Shown one piece after another: positions 7,567 to 17,318 of a DNA stretch of 64,000 nt. The notes beneath the pieces were generated by a model. The model worked only from the letters and a program-made list of their open reading frames with translations, was not told the origin of the DNA and made no database searches. The stretch's first letter is position 1, and every line of letters starts with the position of its first letter. The translations under genes and the position numbers were made by a program. This DNA comes from Eoetvoesiella caeni (GTDB lineage: Bacteria; Pseudomonadota; Gammaproteobacteria; Burkholderiales; Burkholderiaceae_B). The stretch spans positions 413,665 to 477,664 of the forward strand of contig NZ_QNRQ01000003.1 in assembly GCF_003315175.1 (NCBI RefSeq). Reading direction: 5' to 3'.

Positions 7567-9060
7567 ATGCAGTCCAGCCCCGCAGAAAAGAACAACACGC
7601 ACAATAAAGGCCCGGGCACTGCCGACCTGTTTGAAGTTTCTCCTACCTCGATGTGGCTGGAAGACTACAGTGGCTTGCGCGAACTGTTCAACGAATGGCG
7701 TGCTGCGGGGGTTACTGATTTGCGCAGCCATTTGCTGGCCGACCTTAGCCGCATCGGCCAATGCTCTGCCAATATCAAGGTTGTGCGGGTAAACCAGCGT
7801 GCATTGGATATGTATGCGGCAAGCTCTTTTGAAGACCTGACAAGCAAGCTGGACAAAGTGTTCCGCGACGACATGTATGAAGCCCACGTCACTGAAATGG
7901 TGCAGCTTTGGGAAGGCAGGAACGCCTTCGAAAGCACCAGCGTCAACTATGCCCTGAATGGGCGGCGTATCGACATTTTGCTGAAGGGCGTGGTCCTGCC
8001 AGGCCATGAGCAGGACTGGAAACGGGTACTGGTCGTCATGGACGATATTACCGAACTGGAAGATGCGCGCCGGCGCCTGCAAATCAGCAGGGAGTATGCC
8101 GCGGGCCTGTTCCAGTACGCGCCGGTGTCGCTGTGGGTGGAAGACTTCAGCGCCATCAAGGATTTGCTGGACGAATTGCGGCTGCAGGGCATCACCGACT
8201 TTCGGACGTTTACCGATGTCCATCCGGAATTTGTCGAGCGCTGCATGTCGGAGATCCGGGTGCTTGATGTCAACGAGTACACGCTGGCCATGTTCAAGGC
8301 CTCAAGTCAGGCCGACCTGCTATCCCGCCTGCCCGAGGTCTTTCGCGAGGAGATGCGGCCGTACTTTCGCGAGCAGCTTATCGATTTATGGGAAGGACGC
8401 CTGCTGCAGCACCGGGAGGTGCTGAACTATGCGCTGGACGGAAGTGTCGTCAATATCCATCTGCAATTCTCGGTGTTTTCTGGACACGAAGAAAAATGGG
8501 ACCTGGTGTTGTTGGCGCTTACCGATATTACGGCGCGCAAGAAGGCCGAGGCGTACCTGGAATACCTGGGCAAGCACGACGTACTGACCAAGCTGAAGAA
8601 TCGTTCGTTCTATGTCGATGAGCTCAATCGCCTGGAGCGCAAGAATGTGCGGCCTGTTTCGGTCGTTATTATCGACCTGAACCACCTTAAGGAAACCAAC
8701 GACAGCCTTGGGCACGCCATAGGCGACGGGCTGCTGCAGCGCACGGGCGAGATCCTGACGCAGGCCGTCGACAAGCCATTCCAGCCGGCACGCATAGGCG
8801 GCGATGAGTTCGCTATTTTGCTGCCGGGCGTGGACGCCGATGGTTGCGAGGCCTTGATCAACAGCATTCACGAGCTGATCGAACTGAACAACCAATTCTA
8901 CAACGGCCCCCCGCTTAACCTGTCGATAGGCTGGGCTACGTGCACCACACCGGGCAAGCTGGACGATGCCTTGCGCACGGCGGACTTGAACATGTACCAG
9001 AATAAACGGCAGTACTACGAAAACGCCAAGAGCAACCGCCGCAACAACAAAGACGGTTAA
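7567..9060 (+). CDS. Diguanylate cyclase with two tandem PAS-like sensor domains
   Basis: 497 residues from ATG 7567. Residues 21-162 and 181-322 are two copies of the same sensor module, aligned without gaps at an exact 160-residue offset (LFEVSPTSMWLEDYSG versus LFQYAPVSLWVEDFSA, and NYALNG versus NYALDG). They resemble PAS domains ending in DDIT and TDIT. The GGDEF domain follows (HDVLTKLKNRSFYVDEL, active-site GGDEF at 411-415), so it should make cyclic di-GMP from two GTP. The RxxD inhibitory site expected nine residues before GGDEF reads DKPF, so product inhibition is probably absent. There are no membrane segments, so it is a soluble cytosolic sensor-enzyme. The ligand is unknown. Confidence 0.9.
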   Translation: MQSSPAEKNNTHNKGPGTADLFEVSPTSMWLEDYSGLRELFNEWRAAGVTDLRSHLLADLSRIGQCSANIKVVRVNQRALDMYAASSFEDLTSKLDKVFRDDMYEAHVTEMVQLWEGRNAFESTSVNYALNGRRIDILLKGVVLPGHEQDWKRVLVVMDDITELEDARRRLQISREYAAGLFQYAPVSLWVEDFSAIKDLLDELRLQGITDFRTFTDVHPEFVERCMSEIRVLDVNEYTLAMFKASSQADLLSRLPEVFREEMRPYFREQLIDLWEGRLLQHREVLNYALDGSVVNIHLQFSVFSGHEEKWDLVLLALTDITARKKAEAYLEYLGKHDVLTKLKNRSFYVDELNRLERKNVRPVSVVIIDLNHLKETNDSLGHAIGDGLLQRTGEILTQAVDKPFQPARIGGDEFAILLPGVDADGCEALINSIHELIELNNQFYNGPPLNLSIGWATCTTPGKLDDALRTADLNMYQNKRQYYENAKSNRRNNKDG

Positions 9061-9083
9061 TTAATGTGCAGGCTTGGCAATAA

Positions 9084-10283
9084 TCAACCCTGCACCGCCG
9101 CGCGCGGCGCGCGCTGCACCGCTACACCGAAGATCAGCAGCCCGCCAAGGGCCAGGGCCATGCCGACCCAGCCAGTGGAAGTCCAGCCGTAGCCGCCGGC
9201 GATAGCGATACCGCCCAGCCAGGCACCCAGGGCATTGGCCATGTTGAAGGCGGAATGATTCAACGACGCCGCCAGGGTCTGCGCATGCGGCGCCACATCC
9301 ATCAGGCGAATTTGCAGCGGCACTCCAATGGAAACGCCGGTGCCGATCAAAAATACGCTGATCAAGGCGGTAACTGGATTGCCCGCGGCAAACGGGAACA
9401 AGGCCAGCATCAGCATGTTCCAGAACAGCAATATGCCTATGGAGCGCATCAGGTTTCTATCGGCCAGCCAACCGCCGGCGATATTGCCGACTACCATGCC
9501 CGCCCCCAGAAAGGACAAGGCAAAAGGAATCCAGGCCGCCGAGACGCCCGACACTTCTATCAAGGTTGGCGCAATATAGCTGACCACGCTGAACAGACCG
9601 CCAAAGCCGATGGCGCCTATGCCCAGGGTCAGCCAAACCTGTTCCAGCTTCAAGGCGCCCAACTCGCGCATGGGGCTGTTAAGCCTCGAGGCCGGAACGT
9701 GCGGCAAGGTAAAGCGCAGCAAGGCCATCGTCAGCAAGCCGATCAGGCCCACGAAGACAAAGGCCATGCGCCAGCTGGACACTTGCCCCAGCCAAGTCGC
9801 CACAGGATTGCCTATCAATACCGCCACGGTCAGCCCCAGCATCACACGGCCAACTGCTTGGCCGCGGCGAGCAGGCTCGACCATGGAGGCGGCCACCAGC
9901 GCCGCCACCCCAAAATAGGCGCCATGCGGCAGGCCGCTTAAAAAGCGGAACAGCATGACCGAACCGTAGGATGGCGCCAGCGCACTGGCGAAGTTTCCAG
10001 CCGCAAAAGCGGCCATCAGCAAGATAAGCAGCAGGCGGCGCGGCAATTGCGCCGCAAGCACCGCGATCAAGGGCGCGCCAAGCACCACGCCAAGCGCGTA
10101 AGCGCTGATCAAATGGCCTACCTGCGGCGCGCTTAAAGTCAGATCATTGCCAATGTCGGGCAACAACCCCATGATGGCGAATTCGCCGGTACCGATACCG
10201 AAGCCGCCCACGGCCAGGGTAATCTGGGCGGCCAGGCGCCGGCGCGCGGAAAGCGACAAGTAGGAGTTTGCAGCGGTAGTCAT
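9084..10283 (-). CDS. MFS transporter, DHA1/arabinose-efflux-like family
   Basis: A 399-residue polytopic inner-membrane exporter with 12 predicted helices. The N-terminal stretch LAVGGFGIGTGEFAIMGLLP and the LSGLPHGAYFGVAALVAA helix are typical of the AraJ/YdhP/NepI branch of the drug:H+ antiporter family. AGGA lies 4 nt before ATG 10283. It is divergent from the flavin monooxygenase gene and convergent with the diguanylate cyclase (23-nt gap). The substrate is not predictable from sequence; sugars, nucleosides and drugs are all known for relatives. Confidence 0.88.
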   Translation of the reverse strand: MTTAANSYLSLSARRRLAAQITLAVGGFGIGTGEFAIMGLLPDIGNDLTLSAPQVGHLISAYALGVVLGAPLIAVLAAQLPRRLLLILLMAAFAAGNFASALAPSYGSVMLFRFLSGLPHGAYFGVAALVAASMVEPARRGQAVGRVMLGLTVAVLIGNPVATWLGQVSSWRMAFVFVGLIGLLTMALLRFTLPHVPASRLNSPMRELGALKLEQVWLTLGIGAIGFGGLFSVVSYIAPTLIEVSGVSAAWIPFALSFLGAGMVVGNIAGGWLADRNLMRSIGILLFWNMLMLALFPFAAGNPVTALISVFLIGTGVSIGVPLQIRLMDVAPHAQTLAASLNHSAFNMANALGAWLGGIAIAGGYGWTSTGWVGMALALGGLLIFGVAVQRAPRAAVQG

Positions 10284-10452
10284 TAATCCTGGATACTCTT
10301 GATGGCAAGCCCAAAAGTATACGCTGGATACGACTGCACCCTGTCCGCTCGCCCAAGATGGCCGCGCTTTGTTCTTGACGGGAAACTGTTAACCTATGTG
10401 GTGGCTGACGCAGCCGATTCGATCCTTTGAGCCTTTAATTCCATATAGATTC

Positions 10453-11436
10453 ATGACGCAAATTTCCATATTAGACCTGGTACGCATCCGCGAAGGCAGC
10501 AACGCCCGCGAAGCGCTGGACAATGCGCGCGACCTGGCGCACCACGCTGAAGGCTGGGGCTACCGCCGTTTCTGGATGGCGGAACATCACAATATGCAGG
10601 GCATTGCCAGTGCGGCCACGTCGGTTGCCATTGCCCACGTCGCGGCGGGTACCTCTACCCTGCGCGTAGGCGCTGGCGGAATCATGCTGCCCAACCACTC
10701 TCCTCTGGTCATTGCCGAACAATTCGGCACGCTGGACGCCCTGTTTCCGGGCCGTATCGACCTGGGCCTTGGCCGCGCCCCCGGCACCGATCAGCTTACC
10801 TTGCGCGCCTTGCGCCGCAATCCATCCAGCGCCGATACATTTCCGCAAGACGTACTTGAACTTCAGGCCTACCTGGGGCCGGTACAGCCAGGCCAGCGCA
10901 TACGCGCCGTGCCGGGCGCCGACAGCCAGGTTCCGCTATGGATATTGGGATCCAGCACCTTCGGAGCGGCGCTGGCGGCCGAGTTTGGCCTGCCCTACGC
11001 CTTTGCCTCGCACTTCGCCCCCGAAGCGCTGGACATGGCCCTGCAGGTTTACCGCGCCCGCTTCAAACCCTCAGAGCAGCAAAACGCGCCCTACGCCATG
11101 GTGGGCGTCAACATCATCGCGGCCGACAGCGACGAAGAAGCGCGCCGGCTGGCAACCACCCAGCAGATGTCCGCCACGGACGCCGTCCGGGGCGCACGCG
11201 GGCTTAGCCGTCCTCCTATCGACAACATCGAAGACTATTGGACGCCCGAAGAAAAATACCATGCCACGCATAAGCTGGCGTGCTCCATAATCGGCTCGCC
11301 CAGCACGGTGCGCGCCGGTGTGGACCAGCTGCTGGCCCGCACCGGGGCCGACGAACTGATGATAGTTTCCGACGTGTTCAATCATCATCAGCGGCTGCGC
11401 TCCTACGAACTTATCTCGGGCTTGTTCAAGGACTAG
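10453..11436 (+). CDS. LLM class flavin-dependent oxidoreductase (luciferase-like)
   Basis: A 327-residue protein of the bacterial luciferase-like monooxygenase family, YhbW-like group. It shows [12 protein letters not shown], the helix [33 protein letters not shown] and the signature [12 protein letters not shown]. These proteins use FMNH2 supplied by a separate reductase to oxidise small substrates; the substrate here is unknown. An in-frame ATG exists at 10396, but ATG 10453 gives the family N-terminus and is preferred, although neither has a clear ribosome binding site. The gene is divergent from the MFS exporter and is followed by a MarR regulator that may control both. Confidence 0.88.
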   Translation: MTQISILDLVRIREGSNAREALDNARDLAHHAEGWGYRRFWMAEHHNMQGIASAATSVAIAHVAAGTSTLRVGAGGIMLPNHSPLVIAEQFGTLDALFPGRIDLGLGRAPGTDQLTLRALRRNPSSADTFPQDVLELQAYLGPVQPGQRIRAVPGADSQVPLWILGSSTFGAALAAEFGLPYAFASHFAPEALDMALQVYRARFKPSEQQNAPYAMVGVNIIAADSDEEARRLATTQQMSATDAVRGARGLSRPPIDNIEDYWTPEEKYHATHKLACSIIGSPSTVRAGVDQLLARTGADELMIVSDVFNHHQRLRSYELISGLFKD

Positions 11437-11551
11437 GCCGGCACCCGAACTGTTCTATACTTTCAACGCTGGCCGCTATGGGGACCCCAACTGCTGAAAA
11501 GCCGCGGGCATCCGGGCGGCAGCCCATTTCTCAATCTCCAGATAAGCATGC

Positions 11552-12007
11552 ATGTCCATTAAAACCACTGCCATGCCCGACACGCAGCTGGACCGCAATA
11601 TCGCGTTCCAGATGGCGTCGATTATTTACCGACTCGACCTGGATCTGCGCGACAGCATTTTGCGCAAGCTGGACCTGACATACGTGCACTTTCGGGTGCT
11701 GCAATATCTATACGAAGAAAACGGACAGAAGATCGGCGACATCGCCACGGCCATTGTGGTGCGCCAGCCCGTGCTTAGCCGCGTGGTAGACCAAATGGAA
11801 GAGCGCGCGCTGGTCAAGCGCCGGCCCGACCCCAATGACAGCAGGGCAATGAGGGTCTATCTGACGCCCAAAGGCAAAGCGCGCTACAAAGAGGCCTGGC
11901 CCCCCGCCCACCTGCTTATCGACAAAGCCCTGACAAACTTCGACGAGCAAGAGCACGAAACCCTGCTTTTGCTGTTGAAGAAGATGGCCGGCAATATTTT
12001 CGGGTAA
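11552..12007 (+). CDS. MarR family transcriptional regulator
   Basis: A 151-residue dimeric winged-helix regulator. Visible elements are a dimerisation helix (RNIAFQMASIIYRLDLDLRD), the HTH helices (KIGDIATAIVVRQPVLSRVVDQMEERALV), and the wing with the family motif RRPDPNDSRAMRVYLTPKGK. MarR proteins usually repress neighbouring efflux or catabolic genes and release DNA on binding phenolic ligands. The oxidoreductase and MFS genes upstream are the obvious candidates. The start ATG 11552 lacks a strong Shine-Dalgarno, and ATG 11573 is an alternative. Confidence 0.88.
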   Translation: MSIKTTAMPDTQLDRNIAFQMASIIYRLDLDLRDSILRKLDLTYVHFRVLQYLYEENGQKIGDIATAIVVRQPVLSRVVDQMEERALVKRRPDPNDSRAMRVYLTPKGKARYKEAWPPAHLLIDKALTNFDEQEHETLLLLLKKMAGNIFG

Positions 12008-12043
12008 CACAGTGGCCCCGAAGACCTCGAACGGCTGGTCACC

Positions 12044-12229
12044 ATGGCCATGCCCTTTGGCAAATACAAAGGGCGCCTCATCGCCGACCTGCCCGGCCAT
12101 TATCTGAACTGGTTTGCACGCGATGGATTTCCCAAAGGGGAAATCGGCCGCTTGCTGCAGCTTATGCAAGAGCTGGATCACAACGGGCTAAGGCCGCTGC
12201 TGGATCCTTTGCGTAAACCCAAGTCTTGA
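12044..12229 (+). CDS. DUF3820 family small protein
   Basis: A 61-residue protein with the core FGKYKGRLIADLPGHYLNWF followed by GFPKGEIGRLLQLM and DHNGL, the recognised DUF3820 pattern. Codons upstream of ATG 12044 stay in frame back to the marR stop and read PEDLERLVT. To me this looks like a continuation of the coding region, but that stretch has no ATG, GTG or TTG. Initiation at 12044 or coupled initiation from marR are both possible. The function is not established. Confidence 0.8.
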   Translation: MAMPFGKYKGRLIADLPGHYLNWFARDGFPKGEIGRLLQLMQELDHNGLRPLLDPLRKPKS

Positions 12230-12235
12230 AGACAT

Positions 12236-12279
12236 AAAAAAAACCTCAAAAGTTGGACGTGTATCCAACCTTTGAGGTT
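12236..12279 (-). terminator. Terminator of the rpsU-dnaG-rpoD operon
   Basis: A 9-bp stem AACCTCAAA/TTTGAGGTT extended by a further six pairs (AGTTGGA/TCCAACC, one mismatch), 6-nt loop, and an eight-A run on the plus strand (12236-12243) that becomes a T run for minus-strand transcripts. It lies about 60 nt beyond the rpoD stop. It may also stop transcripts from the DUF3820 gene. Confidence 0.85.
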
Positions 12280-12338
12280 CTGTTCCAGACCGCCGCCCTG
12301 AACTACAAGGCCAGCGGTTTTGAAAGTACGGCTAAGGC

Positions 12339-14597
12339 TTACTGGCCTTCAAGAAAGCTCTTGAGCTTGTCGGCACGGCTGGGGTGACGCAGCTTGCGCA
12401 AGGCCTTGGCTTCGATCTGGCGGATGCGTTCGCGCGTTACGTCAAACTGCTTGCCTACTTCTTCCAGCGTCTGGTCGGTGCTCATTTCAATACCGAAACG
12501 CATGCGCAGCACTTTGGCTTCGCGCGGAGTCAGCGAGTCGAGCACTTCCTTGACGACATCGCGCATGGAGCCGTGCAAGGCCCATTCGGACGGCGACAAG
12601 GTGCCCGTGTCTTCGATGAAATCGCCCAAGTGGGAATCGTCATCGTCGCCGATGGGCGTTTCCATGGAAATGGGTTCTTTCGCGATTTTAAGGATCTTGC
12701 GAACCTTGTCCTCGGGCATGTCCATTTTTTGCGCAAGCGTTGCGGGATCGGGCTCGGTGCCGGTTTCTTGCAGAATCTGGCGATTGATGCGATTCATCTT
12801 GTTGATGGTTTCGATCATGTGCACCGGAATACGGATGGTGCGCGCCTGGTCGGCAATGGAACGCGTAATGGCCTGGCGTATCCACCATGTTGCGTAGGTG
12901 GAAAACTTGTAGCCGCGACGATATTCGAACTTGTCGACCGCTTTCATCAGGCCGATATTGCCCTCTTGGATGAGGTCCAGGAACTGCAAGCCACGGTTCG
13001 TGTACTTCTTGGCAATGGAAATAACCAGGCGCAAGTTGGCTTCGGTCATTTCGCGCTTGGCCTTGCGCGCCTTGGCTTCGCCGGTTGCCATGCGTTTGTT
13101 GACGTCTTTGAGGTCTTTCAAGGGCAGCACGACGCTGGTTTGCAGGTCGATAAGCTTTTGCTGAAGCTCTTGGACGGCGGGCACATGGCGCTCGAGCGTT
13201 TCGGAATAAGGATGTTTGCCGGAGACTTCGCCCAGCACCCAGTCCAGATTTGTTTCGTTGCCGGGGAACGCCTTGATGAAATAGGCGCGCGGCATGTCGG
13301 CGCGGTCGACGCAAATACGCAGTATTTCGCGTTCGAGCTTGCGTACTTCGGCCACCTGGTTGCGCAGCGTATCGGCCAGCTTTTCGACCATTTTGGCGGT
13401 AAAGCGTATGCCCATCAGCTCGGCCAGAATGGTGGCCTGGGCCTCGGCGTACTCGGGCGCTTCGTAGCCTTGCGATTCGAACGCCTTGCGCATCCGGGCA
13501 AACCAGTGCGCGACAATTTCGAACTTCTTCAGGGACTTGGTGCGCAAGTGCTCCAGCTGCTTGCTGCTCATGCCGCCGGCCGGGCCGTCTTCGTTTTCGT
13601 CGCTGTCGATGGGCACGCCGGCGCCGGCGTATTCTTCGCCTTCGTCGTCGATAAGGCCGTCTACGACTTCGTCGATTTGCGCGTGACCTTCACGCACGTG
13701 CTGAACGTGGGCCAGAATTTCGTTGACCGTGGTTGGGCAGGCGGCAATAGCCATGACCATGTGCTTGAGGCCGTCTTCGATGCGCTTGGCGATTTCGATT
13801 TCGCCTTCGCGCGTAAGCAGCTCGACCGTGCCCATTTCGCGCATATACATGCGCACGGGGTCGGTGGTGCGGCCGAAGTCGGAATCGACGGTGGTCAGCG
13901 CAGCCTCGGCTTCGTCCTCGACGTCGTCGTCGCTGGAAGCGACAGGTGCATTATCGTTAAGCAGCAGGGATTCGGCGTCGGGGGCCTGGTCGTAGACCGA
14001 GATGCCCATGTCGCTGAACGTGCTGATGATGCCGTCGATGGCTTCCGCGTCGACCAGGTCGTCGGGCAGGTGATCGTTGATTTCGCCGTAGGTAAGGTAG
14101 CCACGCTCTTTGCCCAGCTTGATAAGCACCTTGAGCCGGTTGCGGCGCGCTTCCTGTTCTTCAGGGGTCATCTGGCTGCGTGCCGGGACGTCTTTGTCGC
14201 CCTTGCCGCGCTTGCCGCCGCGCTTGGGCAGCGGCTTGAGGTCGGGGATGACTTCGACTTCGATATCGCTATCGTCGTCGTTGAAGTTGGGCGCATCGTT
14301 ATTGGCCGACTTGGCCGGGCGGCCCGGACGGCGCCCGCTGGGCACGGCCTTGGCCTTTTTAGGCGCGGCCGGAGCTGCGGCGGTCTTGGCCGGCGCCTTT
14401 TTTGCGGCGGCTTTCTTTACCGCAGCCTTTTTAGCTACAGGCTTGGCAGCGGAGGCCGCTTCGGCCTTGGCGCCCCCGGCAACCTTGACCGCCTTCTTGG
14501 CAACGCTTTTGCTTGCCGCAATGCTGGTCTTGGTTACAGGTTTTTTTGCAGCTTCATTCTCAGCTGCTAAGGAGGTTTTACCAATAACTTTGGTCAT
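12339..14597 (-). CDS. rpoD: RNA polymerase primary sigma factor (sigma-70)
   Basis: A 752-residue housekeeping sigma factor. The N-terminal 100 residues are a Lys/Ala-rich extension typical of Bordetella-group RpoD. Region 1.1 follows ([20 protein letters not shown]), then region 1.2 ([20 protein letters not shown]), a long acidic non-conserved insert, region 2 ([40 protein letters not shown]), region 3, and region 4.2 ([20 protein letters not shown]). It directs core polymerase to -10/-35 promoters. It is the last gene of the macromolecular synthesis operon, and its start has GGAAG 5 nt upstream. A private promoter probably exists in the 313-nt gap after dnaG. Confidence 0.97.
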   Translation of the reverse strand: MTKVIGKTSLAAENEAAKKPVTKTSIAASKSVAKKAVKVAGGAKAEAASAAKPVAKKAAVKKAAAKKAPAKTAAAPAAPKKAKAVPSGRRPGRPAKSANNDAPNFNDDDSDIEVEVIPDLKPLPKRGGKRGKGDKDVPARSQMTPEEQEARRNRLKVLIKLGKERGYLTYGEINDHLPDDLVDAEAIDGIISTFSDMGISVYDQAPDAESLLLNDNAPVASSDDDVEDEAEAALTTVDSDFGRTTDPVRMYMREMGTVELLTREGEIEIAKRIEDGLKHMVMAIAACPTTVNEILAHVQHVREGHAQIDEVVDGLIDDEGEEYAGAGVPIDSDENEDGPAGGMSSKQLEHLRTKSLKKFEIVAHWFARMRKAFESQGYEAPEYAEAQATILAELMGIRFTAKMVEKLADTLRNQVAEVRKLEREILRICVDRADMPRAYFIKAFPGNETNLDWVLGEVSGKHPYSETLERHVPAVQELQQKLIDLQTSVVLPLKDLKDVNKRMATGEAKARKAKREMTEANLRLVISIAKKYTNRGLQFLDLIQEGNIGLMKAVDKFEYRRGYKFSTYATWWIRQAITRSIADQARTIRIPVHMIETINKMNRINRQILQETGTEPDPATLAQKMDMPEDKVRKILKIAKEPISMETPIGDDDDSHLGDFIEDTGTLSPSEWALHGSMRDVVKEVLDSLTPREAKVLRMRFGIEMSTDQTLEEVGKQFDVTRERIRQIEAKALRKLRHPSRADKLKSFLEGQ

Positions 14598-14910
14598 AGT
14601 CGCTTCCGTAGGCGCAAAAGCACTCAGTTAGTTATAACGCTAACGAGTGTTGCAGGGCAAAACTAACTTGTCACAATAAATCAATGCTTAGCGCAAGACT
14701 CTGAAACCCGGTGCAAGCCCATGAATTAGTAAATCCTTGTCTATATTGCAAGGCCATGAGGGGCTTGGCACGCTGGCGCCATTGTTATGCCGTGCCGGCA
14801 ATCCAAAGCTGCACGTCCACACCCTAAAGGCGCGGCGCGCAGCTTCTGTTGCAAGCTGACTAATACATTGATTCTATGCGAAACATTCCATTTTACAGCA
14901 GTTGGCGCTA
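14598..14910. other. Intergenic region between dnaG and rpoD
   Basis: A 313-base gap inside the macromolecular synthesis operon. It holds a candidate rpoD promoter (listed separately) near its left end. No coding sequence or strong terminator was found. The gap implies rpoD can be transcribed apart from rpsU-dnaG. Confidence 0.5.
14631..14660 (-). promoter_or_regulatory. Candidate internal promoter of rpoD
   Basis: On the minus strand TTGCCC (14660-14655), an 18-nt spacer, then TATAAC (14636-14631). The -10 matches 5 of 6 and the -35 4 of 6 consensus positions. It would start transcription about 27 nt before the rpoD ATG. Confidence 0.45.
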
Positions 14911-16821
14911 CTAGGCATTATTTAGTAACGCCAGACGCCGTGTCAACCTTTGATAGCGTTGGCGCGAGGCCTCGTCCAGCAAGCCCGATTGAATCAAAGC
15001 CGACTGTTCCGCCTTGATCGTATCGAGCTCGATACGGTGCAAGGCGTCATTCCATTCGGCCAGAGGATCGGGCAAATCTTCCTGGCTTAAAATTTCGGTA
15101 CTCAAGGAGCCAAGCAAAAGCTCCAGGTCTGAACCAGGTTCTGCGGCTTGCAGTAATGCACCCACATGCCGCGCCCCGCTGGTACTGGCCAATGCAATCA
15201 GGTCCCGCACAAGTACCAGATGGGGGCTTTGCTCGAGAATTTCAAGCTGCTGGTCTCCCATGCCCGAAACCAGCTCGGGGTGGGCCAGCAACAGGCGCAG
15301 CAAACGCTTGGCCATAGGTGTAACCGACCTGGATTGCCGGGTGTCGGCCCGCCCCTGCCTGGGCGCGCGCGAACCGGAAAAAGCGGGCGGTTCGTGCTGC
15401 TCGTACTCGTGCGGCACCGCATGCTCGAACCCGGTCGGCGCATCGTCCATGAAGCCCGGCGGCTCGTCGTACGCCGAGGATTGCGGCGACGGTGCGGGCG
15501 CGTGCTGGACGCGCTCGGGAGAAGGCTCGGGCGCGGACGCCAGCACTTGGCTCAATTCGTCCGGCGTCAGTTGCACCAGACGGGCAAATTCGCGCTCGAT
15601 CTGGACGCGCAACGTGCCCTCGGGTATCAGCGCCAGCAAAGGCTTGGCCTCGTGCACGCAAGCCGCACGCCCTTCCGCTTCGTTCATGGGGTGATGCGAC
15701 GCCAATTCGTCAAGCATGAAGCGGGATAACGGCATGGCTTCGGCCAGCACGGCGCGAAAAGCTTCTGCTCCGTATTCGCGGATGTAAGAGTCGGGGTCGT
15801 GCTCGGCCGGCAAAAACAAAAACCGGATGGAAATATCGTCGCGCAATAAAGGCAGCGCCACCTGCAAAGCCCGCCAGGCCGCACGCCGGCCCGCTTTATC
15901 GCCGTCAAAACTGAACACCACTTTGTCGCTGGCACGCAACAGTTTTTGAATATGCTGCGGCGTAGTGGCGGTACCCAAGGTTGCCACGGCGTTGCCCACG
16001 CCTTGCTGGGCCAGGCCAACCACATCCATATAGCCTTCGACCACCAGCACGCAGCCTTCGGAGCGGATGGCGGCACGCCCTTCCCACAGGCCGTATAGCT
16101 CGTGCCCTTTAGAGAACAAGGGCGTTTCGGGAGAATTCAGGTACTTGGGCTCGCCCTTGCCGATAATACGCCCGCCAAAACCGATGATATTGCCGCGCAC
16201 ATTGCGAATCGGAAACATGACTCGTTCGCGGAAACGATCGTAACGCCGGCCGTCATCGGCTTCGATCACCAGGCCGGACTCGACCAGCAAAGCATCTTCG
16301 TAGTGCGGAAAGACTGTCTTCAAGCCCTGGCGGTTGGTGCCCGACCACCCCAGGCCGAAACGAGCGGCGATTTCGCCGCTAAGCCCGCGCTGCTTCAGAT
16401 AGCGGATGGCTTGTGGGCTGGCCTTGAGTTCCTGCACATAATGGGCTTGCGCCGCATCCAGGATTTGCTGCTGGCGCGAGACTTCTTCTTTGCGCTGCCT
16501 GGCCTGGGCGCTTTGCTTGGGGCTGCGGTTTTCTTCGGGCACCGTCATGCCGGCCGAAGCCGCAAGATTGCGCACGGCCTCCGGGAAACTGGCCCCGGTA
16601 TGCTCGATTAAAAACGAAATGGCGCTACCATGCGCTCCGCAGCCAAAGCAGTGATAAAACTGTTTGGTGGGGCTTACGGTAAAAGAGGGACTTTTTTCGT
16701 TGTGGAAAGGACAAAGGCCAAGTAAATTGGCCCCGCCTTTGCGCAACTGTACGTATCGCCCGACGACATCGACAACATCTACTCGGGCGAGTAATTCCTG
16801 GACAAATGAATCAGGAATCAA
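14911..16821 (-). CDS. dnaG: DNA primase
   Basis: A 636-residue primase that makes RNA primers at the replication fork. The N-terminal zinc ribbon is visible (LCPFHNEKSPSF and HCFGCGAHG), followed by the catalytic core and TOPRIM domain (CVLVVEGYMDVVGLAQQGV; SFDGDKAGRRA). The C-terminal third is divergent, with a Pro/Ser/Glu-rich linker (around residues 420-480) leading to the DnaB-binding domain. The start is TTG at 16821, immediately after the rpsU stop codon (TGATTG), and gives the standard MIPDSFVQELLARVDVVDVV N-terminus. No separate Shine-Dalgarno is seen, so translation is probably coupled to rpsU. Confidence 0.96.
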   Translation of the reverse strand: MIPDSFVQELLARVDVVDVVGRYVQLRKGGANLLGLCPFHNEKSPSFTVSPTKQFYHCFGCGAHGSAISFLIEHTGASFPEAVRNLAASAGMTVPEENRSPKQSAQARQRKEEVSRQQQILDAAQAHYVQELKASPQAIRYLKQRGLSGEIAARFGLGWSGTNRQGLKTVFPHYEDALLVESGLVIEADDGRRYDRFRERVMFPIRNVRGNIIGFGGRIIGKGEPKYLNSPETPLFSKGHELYGLWEGRAAIRSEGCVLVVEGYMDVVGLAQQGVGNAVATLGTATTPQHIQKLLRASDKVVFSFDGDKAGRRAAWRALQVALPLLRDDISIRFLFLPAEHDPDSYIREYGAEAFRAVLAEAMPLSRFMLDELASHHPMNEAEGRAACVHEAKPLLALIPEGTLRVQIEREFARLVQLTPDELSQVLASAPEPSPERVQHAPAPSPQSSAYDEPPGFMDDAPTGFEHAVPHEYEQHEPPAFSGSRAPRQGRADTRQSRSVTPMAKRLLRLLLAHPELVSGMGDQQLEILEQSPHLVLVRDLIALASTSGARHVGALLQAAEPGSDLELLLGSLSTEILSQEDLPDPLAEWNDALHRIELDTIKAEQSALIQSGLLDEASRQRYQRLTRRLALLNNA

Positions 16822-17034
16822 TCAATACATGCGCGGAGGCAGTTGTTGGCTGCGGATGCGCTTGTAGTGGCGTTTGACGGCCGCGGCGTGCTTGCGCTTG
16901 CGCTCGGCGGTGGGTTTTTCGTAAAACTCGCGCGAACGCAGTTCGGTCAACAGGCCGATTTTTTCGATAGTGCGCTTGAAGCGGCGCAGTGCGGCTTCAA
17001 AGGGCTCGTTTTCTTTAAGACGAACGATAGGCAT
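16822..17034 (-). CDS. rpsU: 30S ribosomal protein S21
   Basis: A 70-residue basic protein of the small ribosomal subunit, needed for initiation on many mRNAs. [20 protein letters not shown], then [20 protein letters not shown] and a Lys/Arg-rich tail are the standard S21 sequence and length. It is the first gene of the rpsU-dnaG-rpoD operon. Its stop codon touches the dnaG start. The 284 bases upstream are AT-rich and should contain the operon promoter; no single clear -35/-10 pair was picked. Confidence 0.97.
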   Translation of the reverse strand: MPIVRLKENEPFEAALRRFKRTIEKIGLLTELRSREFYEKPTAERKRKHAAAVKRHYKRIRSQQLPPRMY

Positions 17035-17318
17035 GTAGTCTTAAGCCTTATATAGTTAAATTAAAAATCTGTTAAAAACAAAGCTGTTATACATAGTACA
17101 GCTACGAAGGGCTTGCAATCGAAACCGATGCAACCGCCCTTAAGGAATTCTGGCCTGCCCCATTAGGCCTGCTTTTTGGACCCACACCCGATAATCATGG
17201 GCCCGCAACTGCTAATCACCACCTTGGGTCAATATTCAGGGCAAACAAATAAAGTCCGCTTCTTTACAACCAAGCGAACAAAAATCAAATCTTAGCCCAA
17301 CATTCTACCACGAAATAT

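Noticed and set aside
12384..14570. 728-codon open frame on the plus strand, antisense to rpoD
   Set aside because: It is a shadow created by high third-position GC in rpoD; the protein is rich in repetitive Phe/Gly/Asp/Val and matches no family, while the minus strand encodes complete RpoD.
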